A stretch of 64,000 bases of DNA, from assembly GCA_012184525.1 (NCBI GenBank), contig WOFQ01000007.1:1-64000 (forward strand). Reading direction: 5' to 3'. The notes beneath the pieces were generated by a model, which saw only the letters and a list, made by a program, of their open reading frames with translations, was not told the origin of the DNA and searched no databases. Shown here piece after piece: positions 1 to 10,100 of the stretch (position 1 is the first letter of the stretch; the number at the start of each line of letters is the position of its first letter). This stretch comes from Xenoacremonium recifei (lineage: Eukaryota > Ascomycota > Sordariomycetes > Hypocreales > Nectriaceae). The position numbers were made by a program, and so were the translations under genes.

Positions 1-124
1 GAGAATCTAGTTCTAGTAACTCTGAATAGATTTTTTGTGTTGTTGTGTTGTAATTGAGGATTATAGGCGGAGAGTAGGGGAAAGTGGTTCGCTCGCTTGT
101 GTGGTTCGCTCGCATGTCAACCAC

Positions 125-2012
125 GTTATAGATATAGATATCAGATATAAACATTAGACATCAGACATCGACATTAGACATCAGACATCAGACATCGATA
201 TTAGACATCAGATATAGATATTAGATATCAACGAGAATGATATTACACTTTCATCTTTTGTGAATCTGGTTTCTGTCTGTGACCCGTACTATTTTCCATG
301 CCTTGCTGCCTCTTACTCCTCAGTTTCCTCTCTTAGGGTTATTGCCTTTCTTTGTGATAATTGTCTATATAAATATAGTGTGAGTATATATCATAGAAGG
401 GGTAGGATTCTTCTTACAGGGTTATTATATATACCCCCTCTTCCATAGTTGTTTATAGCAGTAGTAGCCCCTATTCAAGGTCACATGCTTCGTCACGTTG
501 CTCATCACGTATTCGGGCAGCGGCAGCAGCGGCAGAACCTGCTTCTCCAATTTGCTGTGCAATAGCTGGGTCTACCCCCAGCTCTGTAGCCTTATTATAG
601 GCTGCTACAAGAGCAGCCCAAACCGCAGGGCGCATTCCAGGAGGTGCGGGTGTGGCAGGGTTCGGGGCTGGGGTCGGGGCCGGGGCCACATCGTAATGGT
701 GCGTGTGTGTGTATGAGCGAAGTTCATCCCTTATTCTGATCGGTCGACATCCCTATCTATCTGCTTATCAGTATGTGCACAGAGAGAAGACAGCAGAGAA
801 AGAGAACAGCAGAAGAATAAAACAGAAGAAGAGGAAATTTTCGGGGGAGACAGGGCTCGAAAGGCATGTGCAGGAGGTAGATGTGTGATAAACAGATGAG
901 GAAACAGTGAAGCCTAGCGACACAAGAGGAAACAGGGCTAAGAATAGCAGTGAAGTCGCTTGAGCGCGTGTGTTGAGAATGCCAGAAGGATCGGACAGCC
1001 AGTGAAGAGATTTTGATAAGCAACCCAAACAAGAATAGCACAGAAGGAAATTTCCAGGACATACCGAGAAGAGTCGTGGCGTTGATGGGATGAAGAGAGG
1101 GGGAAAAAGGAGCAGACAGCAGAAATCGTAAGGTGAGGTAAGGTAAGGTATGCACCTACCTCTAACGCACTTTCCGTGTTCATGGTCAATCCAGTTCAAG
1201 GTAAGCGAGTCTCGTCAACGGGCAGGAGCACCCAATACCCACTTGTCGTCACAAAGATAAGGTAGATGATGTCCAGTGTACCTGCCTCATAAAATTCGAG
1301 GAAAGAGTTATGAAGACACTCTGGCCGAGATGTTCCCAACGTTTTATCCAGAAGAAACCAACAATACCATCAACACCATCAACACCGTCGACACCATCGA
1401 CACCATGAACCAGACCACAAACGAGACACGATGATGATGAAGATGGTACCCACGATTATGAAGCCACTTTTGACTTTTTTCTTTTGTTTTGCTCTCTTGG
1501 TCTTCGCCCTCGAGGGGTAGATGAACGAATGCTATGACTTGTTTGCGCTTCTGCTCTCGGGTCTAAGAAGAGGTTGCTGAGTCGGGACGGTACCTCTTCT
1601 CCTTCTCCCCCATCCTTGCCCTTAGGAATGACGCGTCACATACCTTGCCCAATCGATTTCGCCCAGGCCTCACCACTCCTAAGTACGTGAGTCTTTTGGG
1701 ACACTCGATCGTGATGAAATATTTTTACCTGCTCCGCCGATTGACATGTTTCGCGATCTGCTGTAAAGTTTCATTTAAGGATTTCACCTCATCGCTCAAT
1801 TCTCTCAAGAATATGGCACTCTCCTGGTACCAGCTTTGTTCCTGATTGTCGAAGTGATCGTCAGGGCTGAAGAGGAGGTCGTCTTCCCGAACGCCCTGGA
1901 CCTCTTCAGGCTGGCAAGGATAAGGGCAAGGAAAAGGTACGGAAGTAATATGGAGTTTATAATATCTGATGTCTGATGTCTAATGTCTAATATCCATATC
2001 TGATGATATTAG
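125..2012. repeat. Segment of about 1.9 kb bounded by inverted minisatellite arrays
   Basis: Positions about 125-232 carry an imperfect array built on ATTAGACATCAGACATC. The reverse complement of the same array lies at about 1959-2010 (GATGTCTGATGTCTAATGTC). The two arrays face each other and could be degenerate ends of one element. The interior is a mosaic without a convincing protein. A 72-codon frame on the minus strand at 471-689 encodes an Ala/Pro-rich peptide, but it starts at a non-ATG codon and has no recognised domain. No transposase or reverse transcriptase is visible. It could be a non-autonomous element or a rearranged subtelomeric-type repeat; I cannot tell which. Confidence 0.4.
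1545..1650. repeat. Diverged direct repeat R1, copy a
   Basis: About 105 bp containing AAGAAGAGGTTGCTGAGTC and, further on, CATCCTTGCCCTTAGG. A similar stretch lies at about 2181-2287. Differences include several C/T and G/A transitions and small indels, as expected of an old repeat. The family is unknown. Confidence 0.5.
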
Positions 2013-2021
2013 AGATCTCAA

Positions 2022-2183
2022 GGGACAGCTCAGGTGCATCAGCTAAGGTCGAGGGAAGCCATGAGTTTTTCTTAATTTCCGTGTCCAGACCCGGCTATAG
2101 CGTCTTTGTCGATAATGGCTCCTCCATGGGCGTCAAGGGATGTTGTATAGAGGCTGGACTAGTGTGGGTGACAGACTTTGGCT
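2022..2183. repeat. Diverged direct repeat R2, copy a
   Basis: About 160 bp running from AGGGACAGCTCAGG to GACAGACTTTGGCT. It matches 4127-4291 in the same orientation, with a shared core TTTGTCGATAATGGCTCCTC. It runs directly into R1 copy b, so R2a and R1b may be one composite unit. Together with R2b it flanks the F-box gene. Confidence 0.6.
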
Positions 2184-2287
2184 TATCTCCCCTTCCGGGC
2201 CCAAGAAGAGGTTCCTGAGTCTGGACGGTACCTCTTCTCCTTCTTCCTCATCCTTGCCCTTAGGTACGACGCGCACCATACCTCGCC
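2181..2287. repeat. Diverged direct repeat R1, copy b
   Basis: This is the counterpart of 1545-1650. It contains AAGAAGAGGTTCCTGAGTC and CATCCTTGCCCTTAGG and ends about 35 bp beyond the stop codon of the F-box gene. It may contribute to the 3' untranslated region of that gene. Confidence 0.5.
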
Positions 2288-2321
2288 AGAAGTATCCTTA
2301 ACCTGACTGTTTCTTTAAATC

Positions 2322-3842
2322 CTAGATAGAGGACAACAGGTTTCTATGGCGTTGGTTGGAGTTTAATGCCAGACAATGACACCGCCGAAGGGGTCGTCGA
2401 TAGTAGTTCATGCAAGTCTCATTCTTGCACAATAACCGGGCATGCTCATATGTATCTGGATCCATACGTTCGATCCACTGCGCAGCAGGACTTAGGTTGT
2501 GTTGGTGGCCCTGCGCGATAGCCGGAAAAACGCGCCAATACCGAGTAATTAGGCATCCCGACCGGCCTCCTTCCCTTGCTATGTCCAAATTGCCCATGAA
2601 ATTACCCCTGCTACGGAGGCTATGACTGAAACTACAAGAGAATTTGTCATGGGACTCTTTTTCATGTCGCCTAACAGAGTTTCTGGGAGTGTGATTACAC
2701 GTCACCGTTTCTGACGTGTTGGGTTGACTTATCCCTCTGAAATTAAGGCATGTGCAGTAGTGATAATCAAAACACTCCATTTCAGGCAAAGGATTTTGAG
2801 GAGTCGAAGGGAGAAGAATAGTAGCTGGGCTCCCCTGACGTCGATGATATTGGAACATAGCCCTCATCTCTGATGCCGGCACACGACCGTTGGGGGTATG
2901 AGGGAACTTCCAATGACCTTCCCATGTTATATAGAGCGGAACCTGCTTTCCATCCCAGCTCTGAAGAAAGGCCTTGGGCCAAACTTGTCCACTGGTATGT
3001 CTGCAGTATCCAAGGTGACTGGGATGACGGCATTCAATCTTAAATGCGTCCAGCCAATCTTCAAAGGAGCCTCTATTTGGGGTTTGCCTCCATTTAAGTA
3101 TATAAGCCTCGATTGCTGCAAAATATATATGCTTATGTCCACATAGTTGTATGGCTCCAGTTCGGCCAAGGCATTGACGAACTGCCTTATCTCGATCAGA
3201 GGGAGCAAAGTCTGCCTCATCATGCTCGCTGCAACAGCCGTAACAATAGAGCTGACGGCCAGGCCCCTTGAATGTGCAGCACCTAGTATGACGGATAAAA
3301 GCGTCATCCAGAATCTCATCTTCTTTATTGTTGTTTCCTCTCTTACAATCGGCATATAATCCATCGCTTCGCAACCGCTCGCGGAGATCCAGAATTTGAT
3401 CTTGAGTCAGGAAATAGAGATCTCCACACTCTGATGTAAGCCTCCTTCTTAGAACGACCGAGAATGGTAAAAGCGTGCGGTCATAAAGGATTGATCGGAA
3501 TTTCCTACAAGTGCGCTTGAGACAGAGAATGCTCACTGCATCATCGCAGACATAATGTAGGATTTGTAGAAGGATCTCGTCTGGTAAGGCCATGAGTTGT
3601 GAGTACCGGATGTTGTAAACTTGTGCGGCAATAGATGGATCAAGGGTCTGCTCTAACTCGAGAAGAGCTGAAATCATCCCAGGTTCCATTAGATGTCGAT
3701 TCGATTTCCATTCGACCTTATCCTCGACGAGGGATCCTGTCGCATTGGTTTCTACCCCACCGGCGCCTCGCCGCCTTCGGTGGAAGCATAATGACCATAA
3801 TGCGACGAATAATGACTGTAAAGCGTGCCAGAGGGAGCCCAT
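2322..3842 (-). CDS. F-box domain protein
   Basis: A single-exon frame of 506 residues starting at a real ATG. Residues about 83-121 form an F-box (LPDEILLQILHYV, then RTCRKFRSILYD), the part that in this family binds Skp1 so that the protein can act as substrate receptor of an SCF ubiquitin ligase. After it comes a Cys/His-rich stretch (CCTFKG, LYCYGCCSEHDEADF, CGHKH) seen in many fungus-specific F-box proteins, perhaps metal-binding. The middle has scattered Trp/Cys/His residues, and the C-terminus is Arg-rich with further Cys. No intron is needed. The gene stands alone between diverged direct repeats (2022-2183 and 4127-4291), a setting typical of variable, lineage-expanded F-box genes. 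The substrate cannot be inferred. The family call is firm; cellular function is unknown. Confidence 0.8.
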   Translation of the reverse strand: MGSLWHALQSLFVALWSLCFHRRRRGAGGVETNATGSLVEDKVEWKSNRHLMEPGMISALLELEQTLDPSIAAQVYNIRYSQLMALPDEILLQILHYVCDDAVSILCLKRTCRKFRSILYDRTLLPFSVVLRRRLTSECGDLYFLTQDQILDLRERLRSDGLYADCKRGNNNKEDEILDDAFIRHTRCCTFKGPGRQLYCYGCCSEHDEADFAPSDRDKAVRQCLGRTGAIQLCGHKHIYFAAIEAYILKWRQTPNRGSFEDWLDAFKIECRHPSHLGYCRHTSGQVWPKAFLQSWDGKQVPLYITWEGHWKFPHTPNGRVPASEMRAMFQYHRRQGSPATILLPSTPQNPLPEMECFDYHYCTCLNFRGISQPNTSETVTCNHTPRNSVRRHEKESHDKFSCSFSHSLRSRGNFMGNLDIAREGGRSGCLITRYWRVFPAIAQGHQHNLSPAAQWIERMDPDTYEHARLLCKNETCMNYYRRPLRRCHCLALNSNQRHRNLLSSI

Positions 3843-4126
3843 GTCGAGAACTTGGTATTGGAAGAGCTATCGATGAAAGGGAAAGTTCTTCTAAGAATGG
3901 TAGGAGACGAATACTATATACCTGATCCTTTGTGGCGCTACCTTGTTGTCCTTGCTTGAACATGTGGACAAAAAAAAGAAAAAAATTGCGTAGGGCTAGG
4001 AGTCAAGCCACCGTCAACTTTGTCTAGTACACAAGGTAATCATGCCCGTTACTTGAATTGGAGTGCGCTCAGGATCTTTTGATATGGCGTATACATTTTG
4101 CCAGTATTGGCAATACTCGGAGTCAT

Positions 4127-4291
4127 AGGGACAGCTCAGGTGGATCATTTAAGTTTGAGGGAAGCCATAAGACTTTTCTTAATTTCCGTACCCAAACCAG
4201 GCTCCAGCGTCTTTGTCGATAATGGCTCCTCCACGGGCGTCAAGGGCACGTTATATAGATGCTGGACTGGTGTAGGCGACAGACTTTGGCT
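4127..4291. repeat. Diverged direct repeat R2, copy b
   Basis: Same-orientation copy of 2022-2183, estimated by eye at about 80% identity, lying about 285 bp upstream of the F-box start codon. The shared core TTTGTCGATAATGGCTCCTC is followed by a G/A-varying tail. R1 sequence does not follow this copy, unlike copy a. Confidence 0.6.
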
Positions 4292-4396
4292 ATGGTCCTG
4301 CAAAGGGCGCGAATGGTGAACTGTCCGGAGCGGCTGGTAAGGAGTATTCAGCTGGAGCCTGGGACTGCTTTGCTGTAGCAACGTTATGTGAGTGTC

Positions 4397-4720
4397 TTAG
4401 GCTTCAGGGGGCTGGCCCGAGGGCCTGACTTTAGTAGATTTGTTTGTCTTCGTAAACTTCAAGAAAAATCCATTGAAATGCAGATAGGCAAGCACTGCAA
4501 TGACCGCAATGAGCAACGCGATCAAGAAACCGAGCAATACTTTCGATACCGGAGACTGATGATTCTCTGAATTCGATTGTGATGTGGCCGCGCTTGTGGG
4601 TGCACTGGTAGTTGTGGTCGCCGAATTGATAACTAAACTCGTTGCTGCCTTCATCATTGTGCTCGTCGAAGCTACAGTAATGAGAGTGGAAGCCATAGGC
4701 GCTGTGCTATGAAACGACAT
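4397..4720 (-). CDS. Small single-pass membrane protein, Ser/Thr-rich
   Basis: A 107-residue frame whose first ATG is at 4720; the open frame extends a little further upstream but without ATG. The N-terminal half is rich in Ser, Thr and Ala and would be a candidate for O-mannosylation if it faces outward. Residues about 63-82 form one strong hydrophobic span (KVLLGFLIALLIAVIAVLAY). A short Lys/Arg-rich tail follows (KFTKTNKSTKVRP), which by the positive-inside rule suggests a cytosolic C-terminus. No signal peptide is obvious. No family is recognised. The clear TM segment and tail favour a real gene, but chance cannot be excluded for a frame this short. Confidence 0.45.
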   Translation of the reverse strand: MSFHSTAPMASTLITVASTSTMMKAATSLVINSATTTTSAPTSAATSQSNSENHQSPVSKVLLGFLIALLIAVIAVLAYLHFNGFFLKFTKTNKSTKVRPSGQPPEA

Positions 4721-5287
4721 GATGGAAGGATACAAAAGAAGCGAGGTTTGAGTTGGATTGGGTTGTAAATTATAAGGATGAGGTCGAGGTGATTTTTCCC
4801 AGATGAGATACGTTCATCTTCGGATTCGAGGATGATATTTATATCCTGTCTCAAAAAGGGACATATTGACATCCATACCGGTAATCTGCGGCTTTTCCGG
4901 GAGCTACTACAAGGGAATTGGCATTTCCCAGTAGCTCGAACCGGTACGCGATGTAAGGGAAGGGTAGTCGACAAAGAGCGGCCTAAAATAAGGATCAAGA
5001 ACCTTCCCCCCCAACATCAGTCCGTAAATGAATAGCCTTGTGCCTGAAAAAAATCATCGTCTTCTTTGTAGTCTTTGTCTATGAGTAATACAACAGCGCC
5101 AATCGCCTGTTTTTCTGAGCGAGGCCTTTTCACATTTTACATATGAAGCAAACACGGTAGATAGTAGTGAAGAAATTAATTCTTAGGTATCACTAAACTG
5201 GTATAACTAATGTACTGTGCATCCGGTACGCAATACAACCTGGACACCGGACTGTACCGCTTCTCGATGCCCCATTCCTTTTTTTCT
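4721..5287. other. Intergenic, no gene seen
   Basis: AT-leaning sequence between the small membrane protein (5' side) and the 3' end of the amino-acid permease. The short frames here have non-ATG starts and no recognisable composition. It presumably holds the promoter of the small membrane protein and the terminator of the permease. Confidence 0.4.
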
Positions 5288-7150
5288 TTAGACGGGGGGA
5301 GTGCATCCGAAGCTGGTAGCGGCACTGACACCGGAGAAAGCGCTGATCAAACCCTCAATACTGGTGTAGACACCCAGGCCGGTGGTGGCAAGACCGCCAA
5401 GCATGTAGATCAGATTGAAAAGGTTGTACCAAGGCTTCTTCATGAAGCCACGCTTCCATCGGGTAAAGCCGGAGTCGACGTAGTTGTAGGTGCGGGTGTT
5501 GGGGTTGAAGCTCTCCTCGGGCAGCATAGCGTCCTTGCGCATCCAGAAGCCCATAGCCAGGAGTGCGGGGAGGGTATAGGTGAAGCTGAGGATGAAGAAG
5601 GCGCCAATGAGGCCGGAGATGTAGGAGAACTGGGGGATGGCGGCGGCGACGATGAAGGCCAGGGCCCAGTAGATGGGGATGGCGATGGACCAGGCAATCT
5701 TGCCCATGTGCTTGGTCAGAGGGGGGAACTTGAAGACCTCCTGGAGGATCTCAATGTAGAAGACCTTGAAACCAATGTTGCCGTAAAGACCGGCAGCGAT
5801 GAGACCAGTAACCAGGTTCATGATGTTGCAAGCAGTCTGCCAGCCGTAGGGGGAGAGACCCTGCATGACGGGGTTATAGGCGAACTGGCCCTGGTACGAG
5901 TAGACGAAGATGCCAAAGAACATGTAGACGCAGTAGATGAAGGTCTCGGCGCAGAGAATGGCCTTCCAGAAGTCCATTGGGTGGCGCATCTCAGCGAGGA
6001 ACGAGACGAAAACCATGCATCCACCGTACGAGTAGACAGCCTGGTTAAGACCGTTGAGCGAAGCAACGAAGCCAGTACCACCGGAGGCCATGCCAGCGGG
6101 GGGAGTGCCGGCGTAGGTCTTGACAGGACCAGGGCCGAAAGCATCACCGAAAGAGGCAACGAGGGTCTTGAAGTTGGGGGGCGAGTTGGCGGCGACACCC
6201 ATGCTTTGACACTGTCAGTAATTGAAGCAAAATTGAGGGGGGATGGTGAGCTTACCAGATGAAGATGATCAGCAAGTTGATCCAGACAGCAAAGTTGGCA
6301 ATCCAGGCAAAGCGCTGAAGAGTTCGGATCTGGCCGAGGATGAAACCAGCAGCCATGAAGATGATCAAACAGGCAACGAAGCAGATGCCGTTACCGTTGC
6401 TGCCGTTGTTGCCCTGGGAGATCTGCGAGATGGACTGACCGTTGCTGAGAATCAGCACAGCGACGAACAGAAGCATCTGAAGACCGAGCATGAAGTTGAC
6501 GAAGTGACGGGCGAAGGAGCCGAAAACGCGGAAGAAGAGGTCGCCATAGGTTCGCAGGGGGAAACGGTCAGAGTCAAGGCCAAGGTAGGCCCTCCACATA
6601 ATCCAGCCGGAGCTGTTTGACGTCTTGTTAGCAATTTGACAGTTGTTGATATTTTGGGGTAAACTCACTATCCGGCCATACCACCGAAAACGGTGTACAG
6701 AGCAACACCAGGTCCGTAACCCATCTGGGCGAAAGACCAGGGAGTAGAGAAAGGACCCAGAATATCGGTGGTGATCAGGAAGAAAACGGCACCCCAACCA
6801 GCAGTTCGCAGCGAACGGCTGGCATTCTTCCACTCCTGGTCGGAGATACCAGTGACGATATCGCTGTCGTTGCCGGAGTTGTTGTTGGAGGTAGTCTCGA
6901 AACCAGTCTTTCCCTTGGAGAAACGACCAGCGAGGGTGTTCTTGACGGTACGAGGGCCACGGGCCTCGAGGAAGGCCTTGTTGGCGGCGATCTCATCATC
7001 ACGGGTGATCTTGGCCCAGTACATGAACTCCTCGAAGCTGATGCTGGGGTCATGGGGGTCGAAGATCTGGTTGACCATGAGCTCCTCCTTGTTGGACACA
7101 GAGGTCCGCGGGTCGGTGTCGCCCGCAAGGGGTCCTGGCTGGATAGACAT
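5288..7150 (-). CDS. Neutral amino-acid permease, AAAP family (Neurospora Mtr-like)
   Basis: Proton-coupled amino-acid transporter of the plasma membrane, related to the fungal N amino acid transport system (Mtr) group of the Aa_trans/AAAP family. The three-exon model joins 7150-6669, 6612-6256 and 6203-5288 through introns of 56 and 52 bp (GTGAGT and GTAAGC donors, the first with a CTAAC branch site), giving 584 residues. The long hydrophilic N-terminus holds the family-typical SFEEFMYWAKITRDDE. About eleven hydrophobic spans follow, beginning at AGWGAVFFLITTDILG, with AVYSYGGCMVFVSFLAEMRH near the centre. The second intron ends in AAAG and splits a Cys codon directly before an internal ATG. 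Strong codon bias leaves long antisense open frames, which are shadows. Substrate range (neutral or aromatic side chains) is inferred from the family only. Confidence 0.9.
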
Positions 7151-10100
7151 GATTGCGGTGATGGTCTGTCTGTCTCTAGCAAGGGAGGTTGAGAGAAGGT
7201 TGGGACACTCGCAGATGGCAGCAGCAGCAGGGGGCGGGGTCTATATCCTATCTATATGAGAGGAGAGAGATGTGAGGGACGCTCCGACTGACACGGGACG
7301 ATCTTTCACCTCAAGGGGAGGTCGCATGGCAGCTTCATATAGGAAATCCCCGTCCCTCGGGGCGGAGGGGGGGGCGTCCCGGTCATGAGCCAACCCACCT
7401 CGTCGGGAACGCGCCATCCCATGGGACGGGATGGGATCCCAAGGTACCAAGTGCCAAAGGACGATATCTCGGGGGCGACGAAGGGCCCTCGGCCGTGACT
7501 GCGATCTGCTTAGTGCGGCGATGGGTGTGTGTCGTGCCACCGCCTGGTCTGGCCGTTCTCCGGATGGGGGGGCGAAAGGAAGATGTGCCCGAAAGTCAAA
7601 CGCATTCCAGCTTGGGGGTGGCTAATTAGGCTCTGTACTGTGACATACTGTACGCTGTACACGCATGGCCGTGGGGATTTGCCCGCGAATGCCAGATTCC
7701 CTATCTCACGGACTGTCAGACAGGGCTCCTCTCCCCCATCTTTCTGGAGTTGGAGTTGAGCCCCCTTCGACATGTTCCCCTCCTCGCCTCGCCCGTTCTG
7801 GCAGCTGGCAAAGGCCCCAAGCCGGGTCCAGCCATCCGAATAGGCTTCGCTGCGTCGCGGTGCTGACCCGACTGCTGCTCTGTCGCGTTTATCCCAGGGG
7901 GGGAACTTCTGAAGCGTGGGCAGCGTGGTCCAATCCTGCGACGCTGTGCTATCGAAGAACTTTTGCGACGCTGCTCATAAAACTGCCAGCTTCTAGAATG
8001 GGTCGCGTCGGTGGAGGGAGAAACGCAGCCAGCGGGTAGACTAGCCAGGGGTCTGTCTTCGCTGCTGCTTGGGGACGCAGCGCAACACTGGCCGCGGACT
8101 GCACAGTACGCACACGACAGACGCACAGAAGGTCACGGGGAAGAACCTTCGAACCGTCGCCACGGAGGAAAAAAAAAACAAGGTCGTCAGTCAGAACGCT
8201 ATTTGCACACGGAGGCCGCGCAGCCAATGGCGCTTCAAGATGGTCTCGGGAGGTTTCCTGTTCGGGGACTGTCAGGGTTGTTCCTAGCTGCAGCGGGATA
8301 CGCAAGCGGCGTTTTTGGCGGCAGCCAGAAACATGAGAGGACGACAAGGCATGACGATCGCCATGTGTCATGAAGCCCATCGCCACGGACAGTCCTAGTG
8401 TTGTTGCAAGCGGCCGCGCTGAGCCACCACCGCAACCAGTTACACTCGGGCACCGCGATACAACAATCCTTTCTTTCTGTGAAGTTTTCTCTTTGAGTCT
8501 TCTCGCAACTCATCACGACTCAAGCCACTACTCCTCGGCACTCGGTGCTCTGCCGTCTTGGCACCCGTCCGCGTTATCCCCGTCCAGCTCTTCGGATCTG
8601 TCGGCTCCCAGAGCCTTGCCAGTATCGGTCGAGGGAGCCGCACTTGTTTCCTCTGGGCAGACGACAAGCGTTCGCTCCTCTCTCTGCAGGAACTTTTGCG
8701 GCGGCGACGGATCCCGGTTTGGGACAAGGGAAAATCTCGTGTCAGGCCTCGCTCGCTATTGGTGACATGCCGCTGAGAGGATCCGGGCCGACTCGGGAAT
8801 GGCGGCAGCGTATCTCTCTGCTCGCCTGTTGCGCCGGCCGCTGGTTGGTCGACAGCCGCCAGATGGGCGTTCCAGAAGGTCGACGGAATCAGATCAGCGC
8901 GGATTTATTTTGGGCTGGAGACACACTCACGTCTCTCCATCTGGAAAGACAGACGGACGGGACTTTGTTGCTGACGCGGGACCAGATTGGGTTGCAGTAA
9001 CTCGCCTGTAGCCTACGATGCGAGTCCAGTGTTTGTATGCAAGTGTTCACCGTGATCCATCCGGGGGCCCCTGTGGGAAGAGATAGTACCGTCGCATTGG
9101 CCCGTCAGCTTTGCGGTGCAACGGCCGCCAGAGTCCTGGAGGATGCAAAACCGAGACACGATCACGATGCATCCTGTAGATCATCGACTTGTTGGTCCAG
9201 CAGCTGAAGCAGCACCACCACCATGTGCTGAGAGAATGGCGGCATGGGCCACCGCGTGGTGTCTCTTCTTATCTTGCGCTATCACTGTCTCTGCTTGCAC
9301 CATGTGTTGTAGAGTCAAAGCATCAGGAGATGTTTGTGGCAGGCTAGAGAAGCACCGTCAACCTCCGTCAACTGGCATCACCGATCGCGTCTCGACTCGA
9401 CGCAACTCACCACCGTCACCATTAAATCCATTAAATATGGTTATCTCTTCGGTAGCCTCAACTAGGTAGCCTACTGACTGACTGCATTCCTTATCCGGCA
9501 TGCCAATCCCACCAATCGCTTGTCGCCCAGCGACTAATACCTCTGCCTCATCGCAACCCGCACTCGCCGCAACTCGCCGCGTCTTCAATAATCCGCAATG
9601 GCCTACTCCCTGCTGGCCAGCCTGGACCAGACCAGACCCATGCCACTATCGTCAACCCTGTATCAGGGCAGGGCCCTCCAAGTGTGGCGTCCCCCGCAAA
9701 AGTCCCCGGAAAACCGGTCCCTCCCGGCCCTGCAATGCCCACGAAGCCAGCCCTTCAATCGCGCTGCAACGTTCTATTGACACAGACGCGGTCCCATCAC
9801 CTTCCTAATGCCGTTACCGCGCAGCTAGCTAAGCTTTTTACCTGTTGCCACGCGAGACACTGTCCACGCGGTGGGATGTTGAACGTCTTGCCAGAACGGA
9901 ACGAGCCCGACAACCTAATACTTGCTTTGCTTTCGCGATGTGCGTCGTTTTGGGAAAAGCCACGATGCGATTGCGCGTAGCCGTCGAGCTGGTGACAGTT
10001 GTGGCATGTTAAGCTTCCACGTTATCGAAAGTCAACACCATTTTGGTGGTGGCGCGCCTGGGCTGGACTCTACAGTGTCCAAGTGAAGTCAATTGACGTT

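Noticed and set aside
5400..6200. Possible overlapping antisense gene pair at the permease locus
   Set aside because: No promoter, intron or domain evidence supports the antisense strand; the introns of the sense gene explain the region completely.
5210..6262. 350-codon open frame on the plus strand with Glu/Gly/Val-rich product
   Set aside because: It lies exactly antisense to the amino-acid permease exon and arises from that gene's codon bias; the composition is typical of a shadow frame.
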